Counted from the first letter of the stretch, positions 23,456 to 35,562 are shown. The stretch: 64,000 bases of DNA from Phlebiopsis flavidoalba (GCA_035772785.1 JAOCPU010000002.1:248001-312000); one strand, 5' to 3'. Translations and numbers: made by a program. The notes: generated from the sequence alone by a model not told the origin.

Positions 23456-25079
23456 TGTTCCCATTCGAGCTAGGATCTAGCCTCCACAGTAAGGGATGGG
23501 TGCACAAGAGCCGTCCGCTCCTTAAGCGATCGTCTCGAAAGCGAAATCTCCTTCCACGAAGTACAGTCTGCTTTCAGCCATGCCAATAGCCTGCCATACA
23601 GCACGACCGTCTCACAGAATTCCGCTCTTGTTGGCTGCTGTCGTCCCATAGAAAGAAGCGCGACTGTGCGGCAAGTGTTGTAATAGCAAGACGTGAGTGC
23701 GCTAAGATCAGCAAGAGGAATGTGCTCCTTCAACGAGTAACAACAGTTCATTAGGAAGATCGTCAGGCACTCGGACTGAGCCAGGGGAGTGGAGTGGTCA
23801 ACATAGACTACTAGGCCCAGCTCCTGAGGATTGTATCTCATGAGGTCGTTGGCAAGGAGCTGGGATTATCTTCGCTTTGCATGAACGACGGACTCCACGG
23901 ACAAGGAGCGGACGAAGGAGAGGGTATCAAGGCGCTTAGTTCAATCTTAACCTATCCTCCTGACCACGACTACCTACAACGCGACTTGTTCAGACCCCTT
24001 TCAGGACCCAGGCGTAGGGAACCGTATCATACGTGATAGCTCAATATAAGAGTCACATTTAATGGAGAACCCCCACGCTGAGCGTCAGAATGTACTCTTT
24101 ACAGCGAATTATTCAAGAATGTGGTGAGCACCTACACCGTCCTCGTCGCTATCCTTGTGGTTGAACTGTCGTCTTGTTGACGCCCAGGACAATATGCACT
24201 GAGAATGTTCTTGAACTGAATCACTGTCTTGAAGTGCGTACACTCTTTCTTGCTATTTGCCTCATAAAACTGATAAATCGGTCAGGAAATTGTACGTGCG
24301 AATGAGCAAGTACGAATCGCTGGCGGCGAACTCGTCACAAAATACAGAAAGAAGCGTACAATACAATTTGGAGGCAACTCGCGGAAGTCAAGAGAACACT
24401 ACGGAATGACGATGCCTGACCTCGTCCCCCGCCTAGAGTGAATGGCAGCTCTACACCTAGGAGGTCTACGAATGGCCACGTCCTATCCGCCTAGAACTGG
24501 ACCCTCGTCAAACTGCCTATGCCGTAACTTTCTAACATTGGCGTATGGTCAATGTTATCTGTAGAACAATCTACAAAGACTCAAACCAGTCGGCTGCGAC
24601 TGCCTGACAACCTCTGGTGTTGTTGTTATAGAATCGTCCTAGAAAGAGCCACAGGTCGGAACCAGAAATAGAATACTTTTCGTCTATCACTGAGCTCCAG
24701 GTCCCGTAGTTTTTTTGGCTGCCAGCGCTGGGCTAATACTAGCCGCTACCTTCTGACGCGTCCAATCACTCGGCTGAGCTGGACAGAGCGATGACGAAGC
24801 CTCTATAGGCATACCAGGTTTCATTCAGAGATACTAGACCTTTCTACCTAAGGTATGTCTAAAATGACTGTACAAAGCTATCAAAAAACCAAAGATATCT
24901 TGAGAGGATAATAAGATGTATTACCGACCAACATTGCTGAACTGACAATACTAGACATATCAATCAAGAGCGGAGAGAAACTGTGTGTGAGAGTACAATG
25001 TTGTGCGGTGATTAGTATACAGCGATGGAACAATTACATGATAGTCTTTCGGTGGTGAAACAATGACTCCCGCCTTGAA

Positions 25080-27172
25080 TTAGTCGAAACCATCCACGGA
25101 CTGGTTCCACTTCCATCGGCCTTCCAGGAATCCCTTGGCGGTGTCTTCCAGGACAATTTCATTACGCTTCTGCACGTACACCTGCCAAATTGACTGTAAG
25201 TATCATGCGCCAAATTGTTGCATAACCAGACCTTACCGTCTGTCCGTCACCTTCTGGCGAAGAGTAGGTACAACCTCCGAGGTCGAGCGGCTGCTCAATG
25301 AGTTCAGAGAGCTCCTCGACAGCGCGTTCCAAGTCCCTTAATTGACCATATTTCTGTCAGACGGGCCTGGACAATTAGACGCTGTGGCGAGCTGACCTTT
25401 GGTTGTCCTCGAAGAGCTCCTTCTGGTTGCCGCTCTCGAGATAGTAAGCCATGGCATATGTCCTCCACTTCAGCGTCATACGACACTTGGAGACGATATC
25501 GACCGCCTTCTTCATGAATCTGAACCTCAATCCAGGTGAGATCAGAGGTCATCTGCATACTCCTCCATCTTCTTCTCCGTCTTGACATACAGCTCAACCG
25601 AGCAGCTTGGCAGACTGCTCGTGGTTGGACACCCCACCGGTAAATGTAGTACTACATGAAAGGCGTTAAATATGTGGTCGAAACAGAAAAGCGTGCGAAC
25701 GCACGTGAAGATAGCGTTCCAGGGAAGCGCGGGCTCTTGGACTGAGGCGTCACCGAGCGTCGACGCTAAAGCCTTCTCGTCGTAGCGGTTGCAAGAGTAC
25801 CATGCAGTGCCGTGCTCCGACCAAGGTCCTATAAGCCAATCAGTGATCGCACTTAATAAAAACGGTGGCGACTTGCCCATGCAGACCCAGCAAACTCGTA
25901 CTTGCACTTCTTGCATGTCATATGGCTGCGCAAAACCGAGTAAGCGGGCGCTAAATATAGAGTAACTCGTTCGCACGTACTTGCAGCCACCATTTTTCTC
26001 GATAGTGCTTTGGCATTTGCTGCACTCCTTCGTGTTACTCTTGATCCAGTTTGCAAGTCTCACTGTCGTCCTGGCACTTCTGCATCCAGAGACGCGCCAC
26101 TGCGCACAAGGGGACGGCCGGCCTGTGGTCGTCATCAATGGGGCAACCGAAACAGAACTTGTGGGACGCCGAGGCGCCACATGTGACGATGGGAACCATC
26201 GACGTAAGGGATGACTTGGACGCAGCACTTGGGCAGGATACGGTGTAGGTGCAGGACGGGTAGGGACAATACTTGAGGCTGTTGTTGCAATGAGACGAAG
26301 TGGCGGACGAGGAGTTCCTGGTAGCGCCCCCAGACCTTGGGGTCGCTCTTGAGGCACTTCTGCACGAACTTGCTAGGTGCAACCAGCGAGCAGCCATCCG
26401 CCATACAAGTGATCCAGTGTTCCGCCTCAGTTCTGATCTTGCTCGTTATGTACGCGTTCCAGCACTCCGTACAGAACCGGTGATCGCAGGACAGCGACAA
26501 ATATTCCGTCTGAGAGTCGTCGAAGCAAATTCCGCAGACAAAGGTCTGCGGGTCTTCTACTGGCGGGCTTATGCGCTCGAGGATCATCTTCGTCTTGCCG
26601 GACTTGGAGCCCTCAGCAGTACTTCGCCGGGTCGTCCTCGTGGGTCCCGTAGATTGCAAACGAGGAGAGCGCTCAGGGTGAGGCAGTTTTGCAGGCAGAG
26701 TTATTCCCGCAGCCTCATTCACTGACCCCGTGTTGTCCATGTACTTCTCCATGAGCTTCTCCTTGTTCCAGTTGAAGTGTCTCAACAGTATGCTCGCAGT
26801 GTCCGCCTGTATTTTATAACTCAATAATCAATCTGTAAATCCCGATACTTTGCGATAACTGCTCACGTCGACTCCGAAGATACTGCTGATGCTCCCGACG
26901 TCCTCCTGCATCAGCTTCTCGATATCTGTCTGGCTCAGGCTGGTGTGATCGACCTCGTATAACTTGCCCTTCCCCCGCCCCGATGACCTATAGTCCGCGT
27001 CGAAAGGCGTCGACGTCCCATCTCCGAGGCTGACTCTGTAGCCCCGGTCAGCACGCGCCCATTGCGCGGAGGAGTGTGTGCGGCTCACCATCGTCGGCAT
27101 CATCGAGTATATCGCGTCTTCATCTTCGTCGTCGTAGTAGTCATTGTCAGAGTACTCATTGTCAGACGACAT
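25080..27172 (-). CDS. Ariadne-type RBR E3 ubiquitin ligase
   Basis: RING-between-RING ligase that takes ubiquitin from an E2 onto its own cysteine and then onto substrate. The start at 27172 gives an acidic N-terminus, MSSDNEYSDNDYYDDEDEDA. A UBA-like part follows (TASILLRHFNWNKEKLMEKY). RING1: VCGICFDDSQTEYLSLSCDH, RFCTECW. IBR: VTCGASASHKFCFGCP. RING2: ECSKCQSTIEKNGGC; splicing out 25926-25980 (55 nt) gives GGCNHMTC, holding the catalytic Cys. The Ariadne domain follows: YVKTEKKMEE, a MAYYLESGNQKELFEDNQ stretch, LLEQPL-type residues, and the end VLEDTAKGFLEGRWKWNQSV, stop at 25080-25082. After RING2 one missing T turns EFCWVCMG into EFAGSAWA, a clear homopolymer frame error. Length and domain order match HHARI/ARI-1. 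Confidence 0.93.
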
Positions 27173-27905
27173 TGTTATATCAAGGTGATCCGGGATAGTA
27201 TGGGCAAGGTCGTGAAGGGTGTGCGCAGACGGCTGTATGCTGTTCAGAGCGAAGGTGCCGCATGGCGCCCGAGAGTCATGCCGGGGTGGTCCCGAGCGGA
27301 CTTTGTTTCAATTTGACTCAGTTTGAATAGTGCACAGGATTACTCAGGTAGCCGTAAGGATGTAATCTTTTTCGATAGCATTCTTACGCTTAATCTGGTC
27401 TCATGGGCTCTTTGCGTCAAAGGACCCCTTGCAGGTAGGGAGATACTCGACATGCATAGTTTCTGGACTCTATGCAAGGTTTATAAGCACGATGAGAGGC
27501 CGCGAGGACTGGCGTCGAACAGGTACAAGCAATTACAGTGTCTGTCCTTGACAATTCTCCTGTTTTGTGATGATAGCACCGAGATTTTGGGGATATGTAA
27601 AGGAAGATAGCGCAGCTGAACCCTTGGGCTTCATGCATCATGCATGATGTTTGGACGTTTAAATGTATCGTGTACATCCAGCGCGCGAGCCAGTGCGTCG
27701 CTACTCCTAGGTTAGGGTAGGCTGGAAACTGTAGATTCCCACGCACAGCGTGAGAACTAATACGCTCGATTTAGGAGACTGACAACTTGCATCTGACTCG
27801 CGTTCTGTCGAAAAGTTAATGCTCAGGCTACTCTGCTTGAATCCACGACCTAGATTAATTCGATCTCTCCCTTTACGACCTTCATATCCCTTTCAAATCA
27901 GAAAA
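27173..27905. promoter_or_regulatory. divergent promoter region
   Basis: 733 bp between the starts of the RBR ligase (minus, 27172) and the lysyl-tRNA synthetase (plus, 27906). No coding signal other than short chance frames. A CT-rich stretch lies at about 27865-27900 just before the synthetase start. Promoter role inferred from head-to-head layout. Confidence 0.5.
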
Positions 27906-29192
27906 ATGGCCGCAGAGTCCACCGGCACACACAAGGACCCCGTCACGTCACGGGTGAGATGATATCCAAGCAGTACGTCTCCGAAGCCATGTAATTTGCG
28001 CGGGCGACCAACAGAGAATCTATGTCAGGGAACTCAAGCGTCGCACCAAGCAGCGTGAGAAGGAGGCCAAGAAGGCAGAAAATGCCGCGGCCGCTCCTCA
28101 GACTCAGAATCGCGTCAAACGAAGACGACCTAAACCCCAACGTACGCGATAAACACCATAATTCTCGCCGTGTTCTGAATCGCCCTACGTCTCTAGCAAT
28201 ACTTTGAGCTGCGCTCACGGCATATTATGAAGCTCAAGGAGACCATCAGCCCAACCCTTACCCCCACAAGTTTCGAGGTCTCGATATCCATCACAGACTA
28301 CATCGCGCGTTATGGTCCTGAGGGCAAGATCAAGGCTGGTGAGAAGCTCGACGGACAAACCGAGTTCCTTGCTGGCAGGGTCCACAATATCCGTGCTTCC
28401 GGTCAAAGCCTTCGCTTTTTATGATCTTCATGGTGAAGGTAGCAAGGTTCAAATTATGGCTACGAAGCAGTGAGTGCTGTGGACACTACACATATGGCGG
28501 ATCATCTCAATAGCTTTCTAGGGATGCTAAGGATCCAGAAGGATTTGTGGCCGCTCATGAGCACTTCCGCCAGCCGCGGTGACATTGTCGGCGTCATCGG
28601 TACACCTCGCGCACGAAGAAGGGCGAATTGTCTATCTCTCCGTCCGAAATGATCCTCCTCGCACCTAACCTGCACCAACTTCCGTCGGGCCACTTTGGTC
28701 TTAAGGATCAGGAAACGCGCTACCGCAAGCGCTATCTCGACCTCATCCTCAACGAAGAGACCCGCCGCACCTTATGTGCGGAAAGGAGTTCTGCAACGCA
28801 TACACCGAGTTGAACGACCCCTTCGAGCAACGTCTGCGCTTCGAGGAGCAAGTCAGACAGAAGGAGGCCGGTGACGACGAGGCACAGGGCATCGATGAGA
28901 CCTTTGTTGACGCGTACGTCGGATATGCATCCAGAACCTATGTCTGGAGCTGACACAATTGTCTACAGTCTCGAGCACGGTCTCCCGCCGACTGGTGGAT
29001 GGGGTATCGGTATCGACCGCCTTGTCATGTTCCTGACTGACTCTGCCAGTACGTGCCTGGTTCCTCCCGCGTCTCACAGTAACCCTCATCCTGATTCTCG
29101 TAGATATCAAGGAGGTTCTCTTCTTCCCCGCCATGAAGCCAGAGACGTCCGCGAACCCGGCTAGCGTTGTTGGCCCATCTGGCCAAGTTTAG
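27906..29192 (+). pseudogene. lysyl-tRNA synthetase, central part missing
   Basis: Class II lysyl-tRNA synthetase, which charges tRNA-Lys in the cytosol. Start 27906: MAAESTGTHKDPVT, then KRRTKQREKEAKKAENA, the basic N-terminal helix of eukaryotic LysRS. The OB-fold tRNA-binding domain is clear: [63 protein letters not shown], then [17 protein letters not shown] (28720-28770). The sequence then jumps at 28773-28797 straight to [21 protein letters not shown]-type [20 protein letters not shown] (motif 3) and [12 protein letters not shown]; stop 29190-29192. Roughly 250 residues, including motifs 1 and 2 and the lysine/ATP site, are absent compared with family members of about 590 residues. As written it cannot be active; an assembly deletion is an alternative. 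A GTCAC duplication breaks the frame near 27945. Confidence 0.88.
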
Positions 29193-29452
29193 ACATCCTC
29201 GAGCGGACATTGTTGTTCTGACATCTGTACTATTGTGCGCTACAACACTGCGCCTCAAAATGAATGCATAGATGCTTTCCCCTGTACCGTCGCTTGATGA
29301 TCAGCGGACGGGTGTGCCTGAGGGCAACGTCACAGTACGATGTCGATGTGTAGGTAGTCCAAGTACCAAGCCTATGAGATACCCGAGAAAAGATGTAGAT
29401 GACAGGAAGCAGCGGAAGATACAACGGAAAAAGAAACGGAGATAAATGCACA

Positions 29453-30950
29453 CTATCTGCGATCTGTCTTGCCCATCTTCCGCTTGCCAGCGAACAGATG
29501 TTTCGGCTGCGGAGAGTTGAATGAGCAGAGTGCAGCAAATTGAGGTTGGTATTCCTTACCATCTTGACCTTGATGGCGCGGTCGCTCTCTCCTGCCCGAG
29601 CATGCATGTTGCGTTCTCTCTGGCCGAGATTTCGTAGTTTGATAGCTTTGGATGCTTGCTGTGGGAGAAAGAAGCGATCATGAGCGGAGAGTACACGTCA
29701 GGGGCCAGGACACTTACCGCTTCATCCCGCATACCAGCGAATTGTCTGTTCGACGCAGGTTCACGGCGACCCTTTGCAACAGCGCCGCCAGAGTTGGACT
29801 TGACCCGCTTCGCAGGTGCGGCGTCTTCGTCAACATCCATCCAATCGCCCTCGGCGCCCTCCTCGCCGTCAACATCCATCTCCGCATCCTCCTCCTCGCG
29901 CTCGCGCTTCCGCTTTGCGCCCTGTACCTTCGCAAGCATCTCCGCACGCTCCTGTATCCGGCTTGGGTCGAGGCCTGCTTTGGTCATCTCGGTCGTAAGC
30001 TCGCTGAGTGTGCGGAGACCCGCTGTACGCGGAAGTCTTGCGGTGTTCTTCATCGCTTTCTTTGTCACCTGGCTGACAAGTTTCTTCTTGTACGCTTCCT
30101 TCACCTCGGCGGCTTCCCGCTCGTCATCAGAGTCAAACTGGTTCATGTTAGCGTGAGGGAGCTTGGTAGCACGAAAAAGCTTACCATGTCCTCCTCACTC
30201 TCGTAGAAGCCCTCCGCCTCGAGCTTCTCCTCCTCACGCTCCAATGCCTCTAGTTTCTCGATAATGTCAGGATCAATGAAGTCGGCGATGTTTTTGCCGT
30301 CCATGATCTCAGGCATAATGTCCTCCTTCCACTCGGGGTTGGGTAGGATCCAGTTCTCTGTGGCAGATCATGAGCAATCGAGCGGAGATCTACGCCCTGC
30401 ACTCACTCTTGAGATTGATGTTATAGACACCAGGACCTCCCTCCTCAGCCTCGATATCGCGTTCAAGCTTCCTGCGCTCGGGATCGGTCTTGTCGTACTT
30501 CTTCTTGTTCTTGACAGCGCCCGGAATGAACGGTTCCCGAACAACGTCGTCGCGGGCCTTGGGTTGAGCGACATGCAGGCGGTTGAGGATTGAGTTGACC
30601 TTGTTACCCTTGAGCTTGTTCTCAACGCGGTGCTCAAGGAGGGCATCGCAGGCCTTGTTCTTGAGGTCCATAACACCCTCATCAGTATAGCATGAAGTCT
30701 GCACGTTGAGTACGCCCTCCGAGTTAATAATTTCGTCAACGAAGACGCGGTTTTCGGGTGTCAGATCATCAAGGCGGGTAACATCAATCTTGTTCATAAC
30801 AAGCATGACGGGCTTGTTAGCGAATAAGGGCTTGATAGAGTGGAAAAGTTTGCACTGTGCCGAGGGTAAGACGGTGAAAGGTGGCCATGATGTTATTCTG
30901 TTACGCACCTGGGCTTCTACGGTATAGCCGCACTGTTCACTGAGATTTTA
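29453..30950 (-). pseudogene. NOG1: NOG1 nucleolar GTPase, 5' half missing
   Basis: NOG1 is an essential nucleolar GTPase of 60S ribosomal subunit assembly. Readable from the middle on: SEQCGYTVEAQ (30947-30910), an intron of about 50 nt, then KLFHSIKPLFANKPVMLVMN, KIDVTRLDDLTPENRVFVDE (NKxD G4 motif), QTSCYTDEGVMDLKNKACDA (G5 region), [48 protein letters not shown], then the NOG1-specific C-terminus: SRIQERAEMLAKVQGAKRKR, an acidic EEEDAEMDVDGEEG tract, RNLGQRERNMHARAGESDRA and KHLFAGKRKMGKTDRR, stop 29453-29455. Upstream of SEQCGY the similarity stops abruptly near 30947; G1-G3 and the N-terminal domain (roughly 270 residues) are not found. Tail-to-tail with the LysRS gene (about 260 bp between stops). 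Confidence 0.9.
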
Positions 30951-32938
30951 CACTAGATGTAACAAAAAAAAGGTCAAGAGGAGGGACGTGATTGAATAGG
31001 TCTTTGGCGTGCCGGGGTTTTTTCTTGTCGGTGGCAGTCGACGAAGAAAGAGGAAAAGGTACCGTCGGAGCCGGTGGTTCCCTCCGCTTGGGCCATCTGT
31101 GCATGTGAAAAGCCCCCCCCCCCCGCTCAAAGTAGGCAAGCCCAGAAACTCTTTGGGGGCCGTTTGGTGTGTATAAGGGAGTAAGGTTTCTAGCCGCCCG
31201 CCCCCTATTGCATCCCCAATTCCACTCTTTTTGATTTGCACTTTCCGGTCTCGCTTCCCGAATCACAGTTCTGACTTCTATACTTAAAATGTTGGGCAAA
31301 TGGCATCAGGCAAGGGATGGACCCCAGTGGGTGTATGGAGTCGATTTCCAGAATACAGTGAAGGGGATTTACACACCCTCTGGAGGAAGGGGGCATTTTG
31401 TGTTGATATTGTGAGGAAGGAGATACATTTTTGATTTGCAAGCTTTTTATTTATCACTATCACACTATGCCACGAAAAACCAATAATCGACTTCAGTCAG
31501 CGTTACGTGCCTAAAAACGATCAGTTCGATTGATACACATGAAGGGATAAGTATCGGAAGGGGAACGGTTCTAACCAGCAGCAAAAGATTGTGATATGAG
31601 GTCTTACAAATACGTGTTAAATTAGTATGCAGGGACCATCTTTTCAGAAAAGGATTGACGCCCCGAAGGAACAAGTGACAACACACATAAAAATTCCACG
31701 CTCATTACTGAACATGCGGATCATAACAGACGACGGGGCACACGGGTCGTTATACCGAGAAGGCCATCGAGAAGAATCCGGGCGTCGTGATGAGGACGGT
31801 CACAGGGAAGATCCCATTGATGATGCCGTACGGGGGGAATACCATTGGGGGCGATGTTGCGTATGGCAATGTCGTCCGGCTCGCTTCACGTAGAACACGG
31901 AACACTCCATCCGCATGCCCCCTATACATTCTTGCCAACTCGTCATCGTAGCGCTCGTGAACAAAAGGAGGACCTGCGCCCAACTCTATCAGCGACCAAT
32001 GATAACTTCTACCGCACGGCAAAACGGCGCATTATCGTGTTTTTAAAAAAACACCCCAGAGCATCGCCCCGAGGCCCGAGTCAGCGCGTTGTCCAGATGC
32101 GGAGTGGTACCATTGTGGCGCGTTTATGCTGGCTTGTAGGAATCCATGAGTAACAAGATGGTTACAGCTCCGTCAGCGAGACTAGCATGGGTCTGATTGC
32201 GGCGGTTCTAGGGTGTATACCCTCGGCTTCTAACTCACGAGATCTTTGGAGCTTTTCATCAGGTTTCGCGATGGGAGACGTAGCGCGCTACCGTACCGTA
32301 TTGGTAGTCGTGTCTACTAGAGCTTGAAACTGACCATTCCAGTGAAGATCTCCGCACGACAACTGCAAGACACGCACACAAATACGATGATAACATACTG
32401 TCCTCGGGGAATACAGTGGGTCCGTTCGAGGAGCTAAGGAAGAACCTTTTGAGCGAGTTGTGAATCAGCCCAAGCTATGCATGGCATAGGTATCGAGCAC
32501 CCAGTTGACTGTGATCTTTAGTCGGCAAATGCGTCGCTCCATCCGAGTCCAGCATCGTCCTTCGTGATCACCGCCCAGAGGAATACAGTTTGCGATGAGG
32601 TAGCGAGCGAGCCCATGTGGGAGCAGCTGCTGCGCGGGGGAAAGCGGCGGGGGGACGTTCCCAACGATGTTGTGATGTTGTTGGTCAAGATTGGCAGACG
32701 GGAGGAGTTTAGCCAACTCGGCGGGAGCCAGAAGGACGGAAAGACGTGTGCCTGACAATCAGCGGCTGTGCCTACATGGATAGACGCCCACACGTACAGG
32801 GAGCGCGGCGCCTAACTTGAAACATATCTTGAACCGTATTCTATATAATGTATGTACCTAGTGTATCCGGCCAATCTTCCGCTCCATATACCTCTCGCTG
32901 ACAATGCCAAAAATCCAAGCGAGCAAGTCTTTCAGCTT
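30951..32938. other. no recognised gene; C-rich tract
   Basis: No NOG1 5' exons were found in this stretch, although they would be expected here. It contains a C12 run at 31113-31124, a run of A at about 30963-30970, and only short frames without family resemblance. Its last few hundred bases probably serve as the promoter of the G-alpha gene starting at 32939. Confidence 0.4.
31113..31124 (+). repeat. C12 homopolymer
   Basis: Twelve consecutive C residues about 170 bp beyond the point where NOG1 similarity stops. Confidence 0.9.
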
Positions 32939-35562
32939 ATGGCCCCCAGACGCTGTTCCCGTTGCGATGAAGAGGCCAAACGAATTTCCGACGCGATCGA
33001 CGAAAACCTCAGAGTGCGTAATTTTTCTTCACTCTGTGACCCCAACTGACGACATGTTGATGAGATAGCGAGCGAGAGGGATTTGCTGAAGAAGCGACAA
33101 TCCAGAGAGGTTAAAGGGTAGGTTGCTCAGAAGTGCGTAGCCCCCGGTCGTTCTGCGCCGGGCCCGCCCAAAAAATACGCCGTGGCTTGTCCAGTCTTCA
33201 GTGCATTTTTTCCACAGTGCGCAGAAGCGGCGGGAGAGTAGCGGTCGGGATTGGATATATTAAATCCTTTCCTATGTGCTCACGCGTGCCTTGTGCTGCG
33301 AGTTTCAAGCATCTCCGTTGCCATGGTCGACATGACTGTTGACGGAGGTTCTCTATGGTATGCACCATGAGGACGACAATGGGTCGTGAGAGTAGACGGA
33401 GATCCAACTACTGTTTTTCTGCCTACTTTCATACAGCGAAAAGCACGCGTCATAACATCTGGTTTTACGGGTTCATCATAATTCTCAGCGATGGAACATA
33501 ACTCATTCAATCATCCTCAGTGATCCTTCTCGGTCAGGGCCGGGTCTGGGCAAATCCACCCTACAAAAACAGTTCCAACTTTTGTAACTATGCATCACAA
33601 AAGCCTTGAGCCGGGAACGCCCGCTATGGAGGCCCATTGTTTACTCAAACATTCTCAAAGCTCTGCGGATGTTGATGGTCGAACTTAACCACCACAATAC
33701 GGTGCCCACGCCAAGCTCTGCCATCACCTGAAGCGACCCCAGGCTCTTTCTCCATTAGGAGAATCTCATCTTTCGTCCGCTGCTTCCTTCGTGGGAGAGC
33801 CAAACTGGTCCCCCCAGACCTGTTTCCTCTTCACTCAACGTTGGCTTTGGCCCCTCGTCGAGCAAGAGGATGTGCTCTATTACGCGTCCGAGGTTGTCCG
33901 GAGGCATTTCCTGGTCAGCAGGGGAACGATCGGGCGTATACGTGCGCGCTGGCTGGCAGGCGCTGATTACTCTCCCAACCGCGCTTGGCCTCTTACAGAC
34001 ATCCGCGACTCTGCCGACCGGCCCACAACTGTGACGAACCAGGTCGCGCGGTCTCTGTTGGCGAGCCAGAGACAGATTGCCCGAGTTCTGGACCCATCCG
34101 ATGATCAGGCGGATCGTTGCAAACGACAAGGGTGCGACTGGAGGAGTCAGCTGCATTGTGAGTTTTGAGTTTGTTACGTGTTTTTCGTCAGTTGGCTGAC
34201 GCAGGCAACTTTAGCTTTCTAAACAATCTTCATAGGATAGCGCAATCAGATTATACGCCCTCTACCGGTTTAGGATGGTCTTGTCTCTCGACTTGAAGGA
34301 CTCGCTAAAGAATACAGAGGACATATTGAATGTCCGTCTTCAGGGACTCTAGGGGTTACAGAGCATCAATTCGACATCGCTATACTTATTGGCGGTATCG
34401 TTCTCAATTGGGCTCTTGTATGATGTTGGTGGTGCCGTACGTGTCTCATGCATGTCGGTCAGAGGGCGAGCCGCTCACATATCGGATTGTGTTTCTAATA
34501 GCGCGAGGCCAGGCAAGTACATACCTTCACACGCACGCTGGCAGTGCTTATCTCTGATGCCATATATGCTCGGCTGTTCTAGCGGCATGCGTGGGTGCCA
34601 TACTTTGAAGATGGTGAGCAACTTTGGTCCGCCTCGTATCACCCGCTATCCGTCCAAACGGCGGGCTGGCGTGCGCTCCCGGCACCATCCTGCCTAAGGA
34701 GCGTCGCCCGCCTTCCGCCGAATGCATTGCAGCGATGGATAGGTGTCCACCTCATCCGTTGATTGCCCTGGCCCGGTGTGTGTGCTCACCAGTGCTCCAT
34801 TTGTGTCCTTTCGCAGCCACGGGCGGTAATTTTTCTCGCTCCCATGAGTGCGTTCGACCAGGCTAGTCACGCACGCCCTGTTGCTTCTCGTTGATAGTAG
34901 TGAACTTAGTTGCGGCTACAGTACCTGGAAGAAGACCCGCGCGGGTCAATAGGATCGACGACTCCTTGCAGCTTTTCACGGCCGTCTGCCAGAACAAGCT
35001 TCTCTCAAAAAGCGGCCCTGGTGTCCTCATGCTGAACAAAGTACGCCACTGCGTTGTGTCGCTAGCCGGTCATAGCTGATGGCTCGTATTCAATAGGCGG
35101 GGACTTACTGAGAAAGAAGCTAGAGTCTAGGTCGGGCGTACGGGTGCGAAAATAGTGCGTCATCTCCGGTTGCCCGTACTATTGGCCGCTTGCCCACCTC
35201 ACGCATTAACTACTTGCTTGCGCTCAGCATTTCATCTTACGGTGACTCCCGCCCGAACACGTATGAGGAAGTTTCCGAATACTTCCGCGCGCATTTTATC
35301 CAGACGCCACCGCAGAAAAGATGTTTCTTCTCGTCCACTCTACACCGTACGTATCCGTGCTCCGTGCCTGCTATCCTCCGTTCGCCGACTCCCTAGCACA
35401 GCACTTCACGTCCATGCTTGACATCCGCGCGACGCAGGCGATCATCATCAACGGTGAGCGCCCCGACTCGACCGCTGTTGCCCCTGGCTAACGCGCAAAC
35501 GGAACCGCTAGTGGGCGAGTCTATAATGCGCCTGCATTATGGCGTCTGTTGGACTCCTCCTG
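32939..35562 (+). CDS. divergent G-protein alpha subunit
   Basis: Heterotrimeric G-alpha of the divergent type expanded in Agaricomycetes; acts at the plasma membrane downstream of receptors. Start 32939: MAPRRCSRCDEEAKRISDAI, then an intron and ERDLLKKRQSREVK. The P-loop region (33130-33200) is badly disrupted and no GxxxxGKS could be read. Later pieces: FLNNLHRIAQSDYTPST (34220), ILNVRLQGL with GVTEHQFDIA (switch I area, 34330-34380), LLYDVGGA (switch II, 34420), RHAWVPYFED (34580), VIFLAPMSAFDQ (34830), NRIDDSLQLFTAVCQNKLL (34940), VLMLNK (G4, 35030), DLLRKKLES, then SYGDSRPNTYEEVSEYFRAH, HFTSMLDIRATQAIIIN (TCAT-equivalent region), and after an intron VGESIMRLH. The end is near 35562. Switch II has Ala where the catalytic Gln normally stands. 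Many introns and frame changes. Confidence 0.8.

Larger units (their letters stand above)
20881..25079. other. 4.2-kb gene desert
   Basis: Both strands lack the long frames and family motifs seen elsewhere. Base composition is visibly more AT-rich than in the flanking genes. The longest frame is minus 23841-23470 (123 codons, TVVLYGRLLAWLKADCTSW...), which I do not recognise. No reverse transcriptase, transposase, long terminal repeat or inverted repeat could be made out by eye. Two C-runs (11 and 12 bases) and a T8 run lie in it. Confidence 0.45.

Noticed and set aside
29453..30950. NOG1 as a separate short GTPase gene
   Set aside because: The retained part begins in the middle of the G domain without a start codon, and all residues match the C-terminal part of NOG1.
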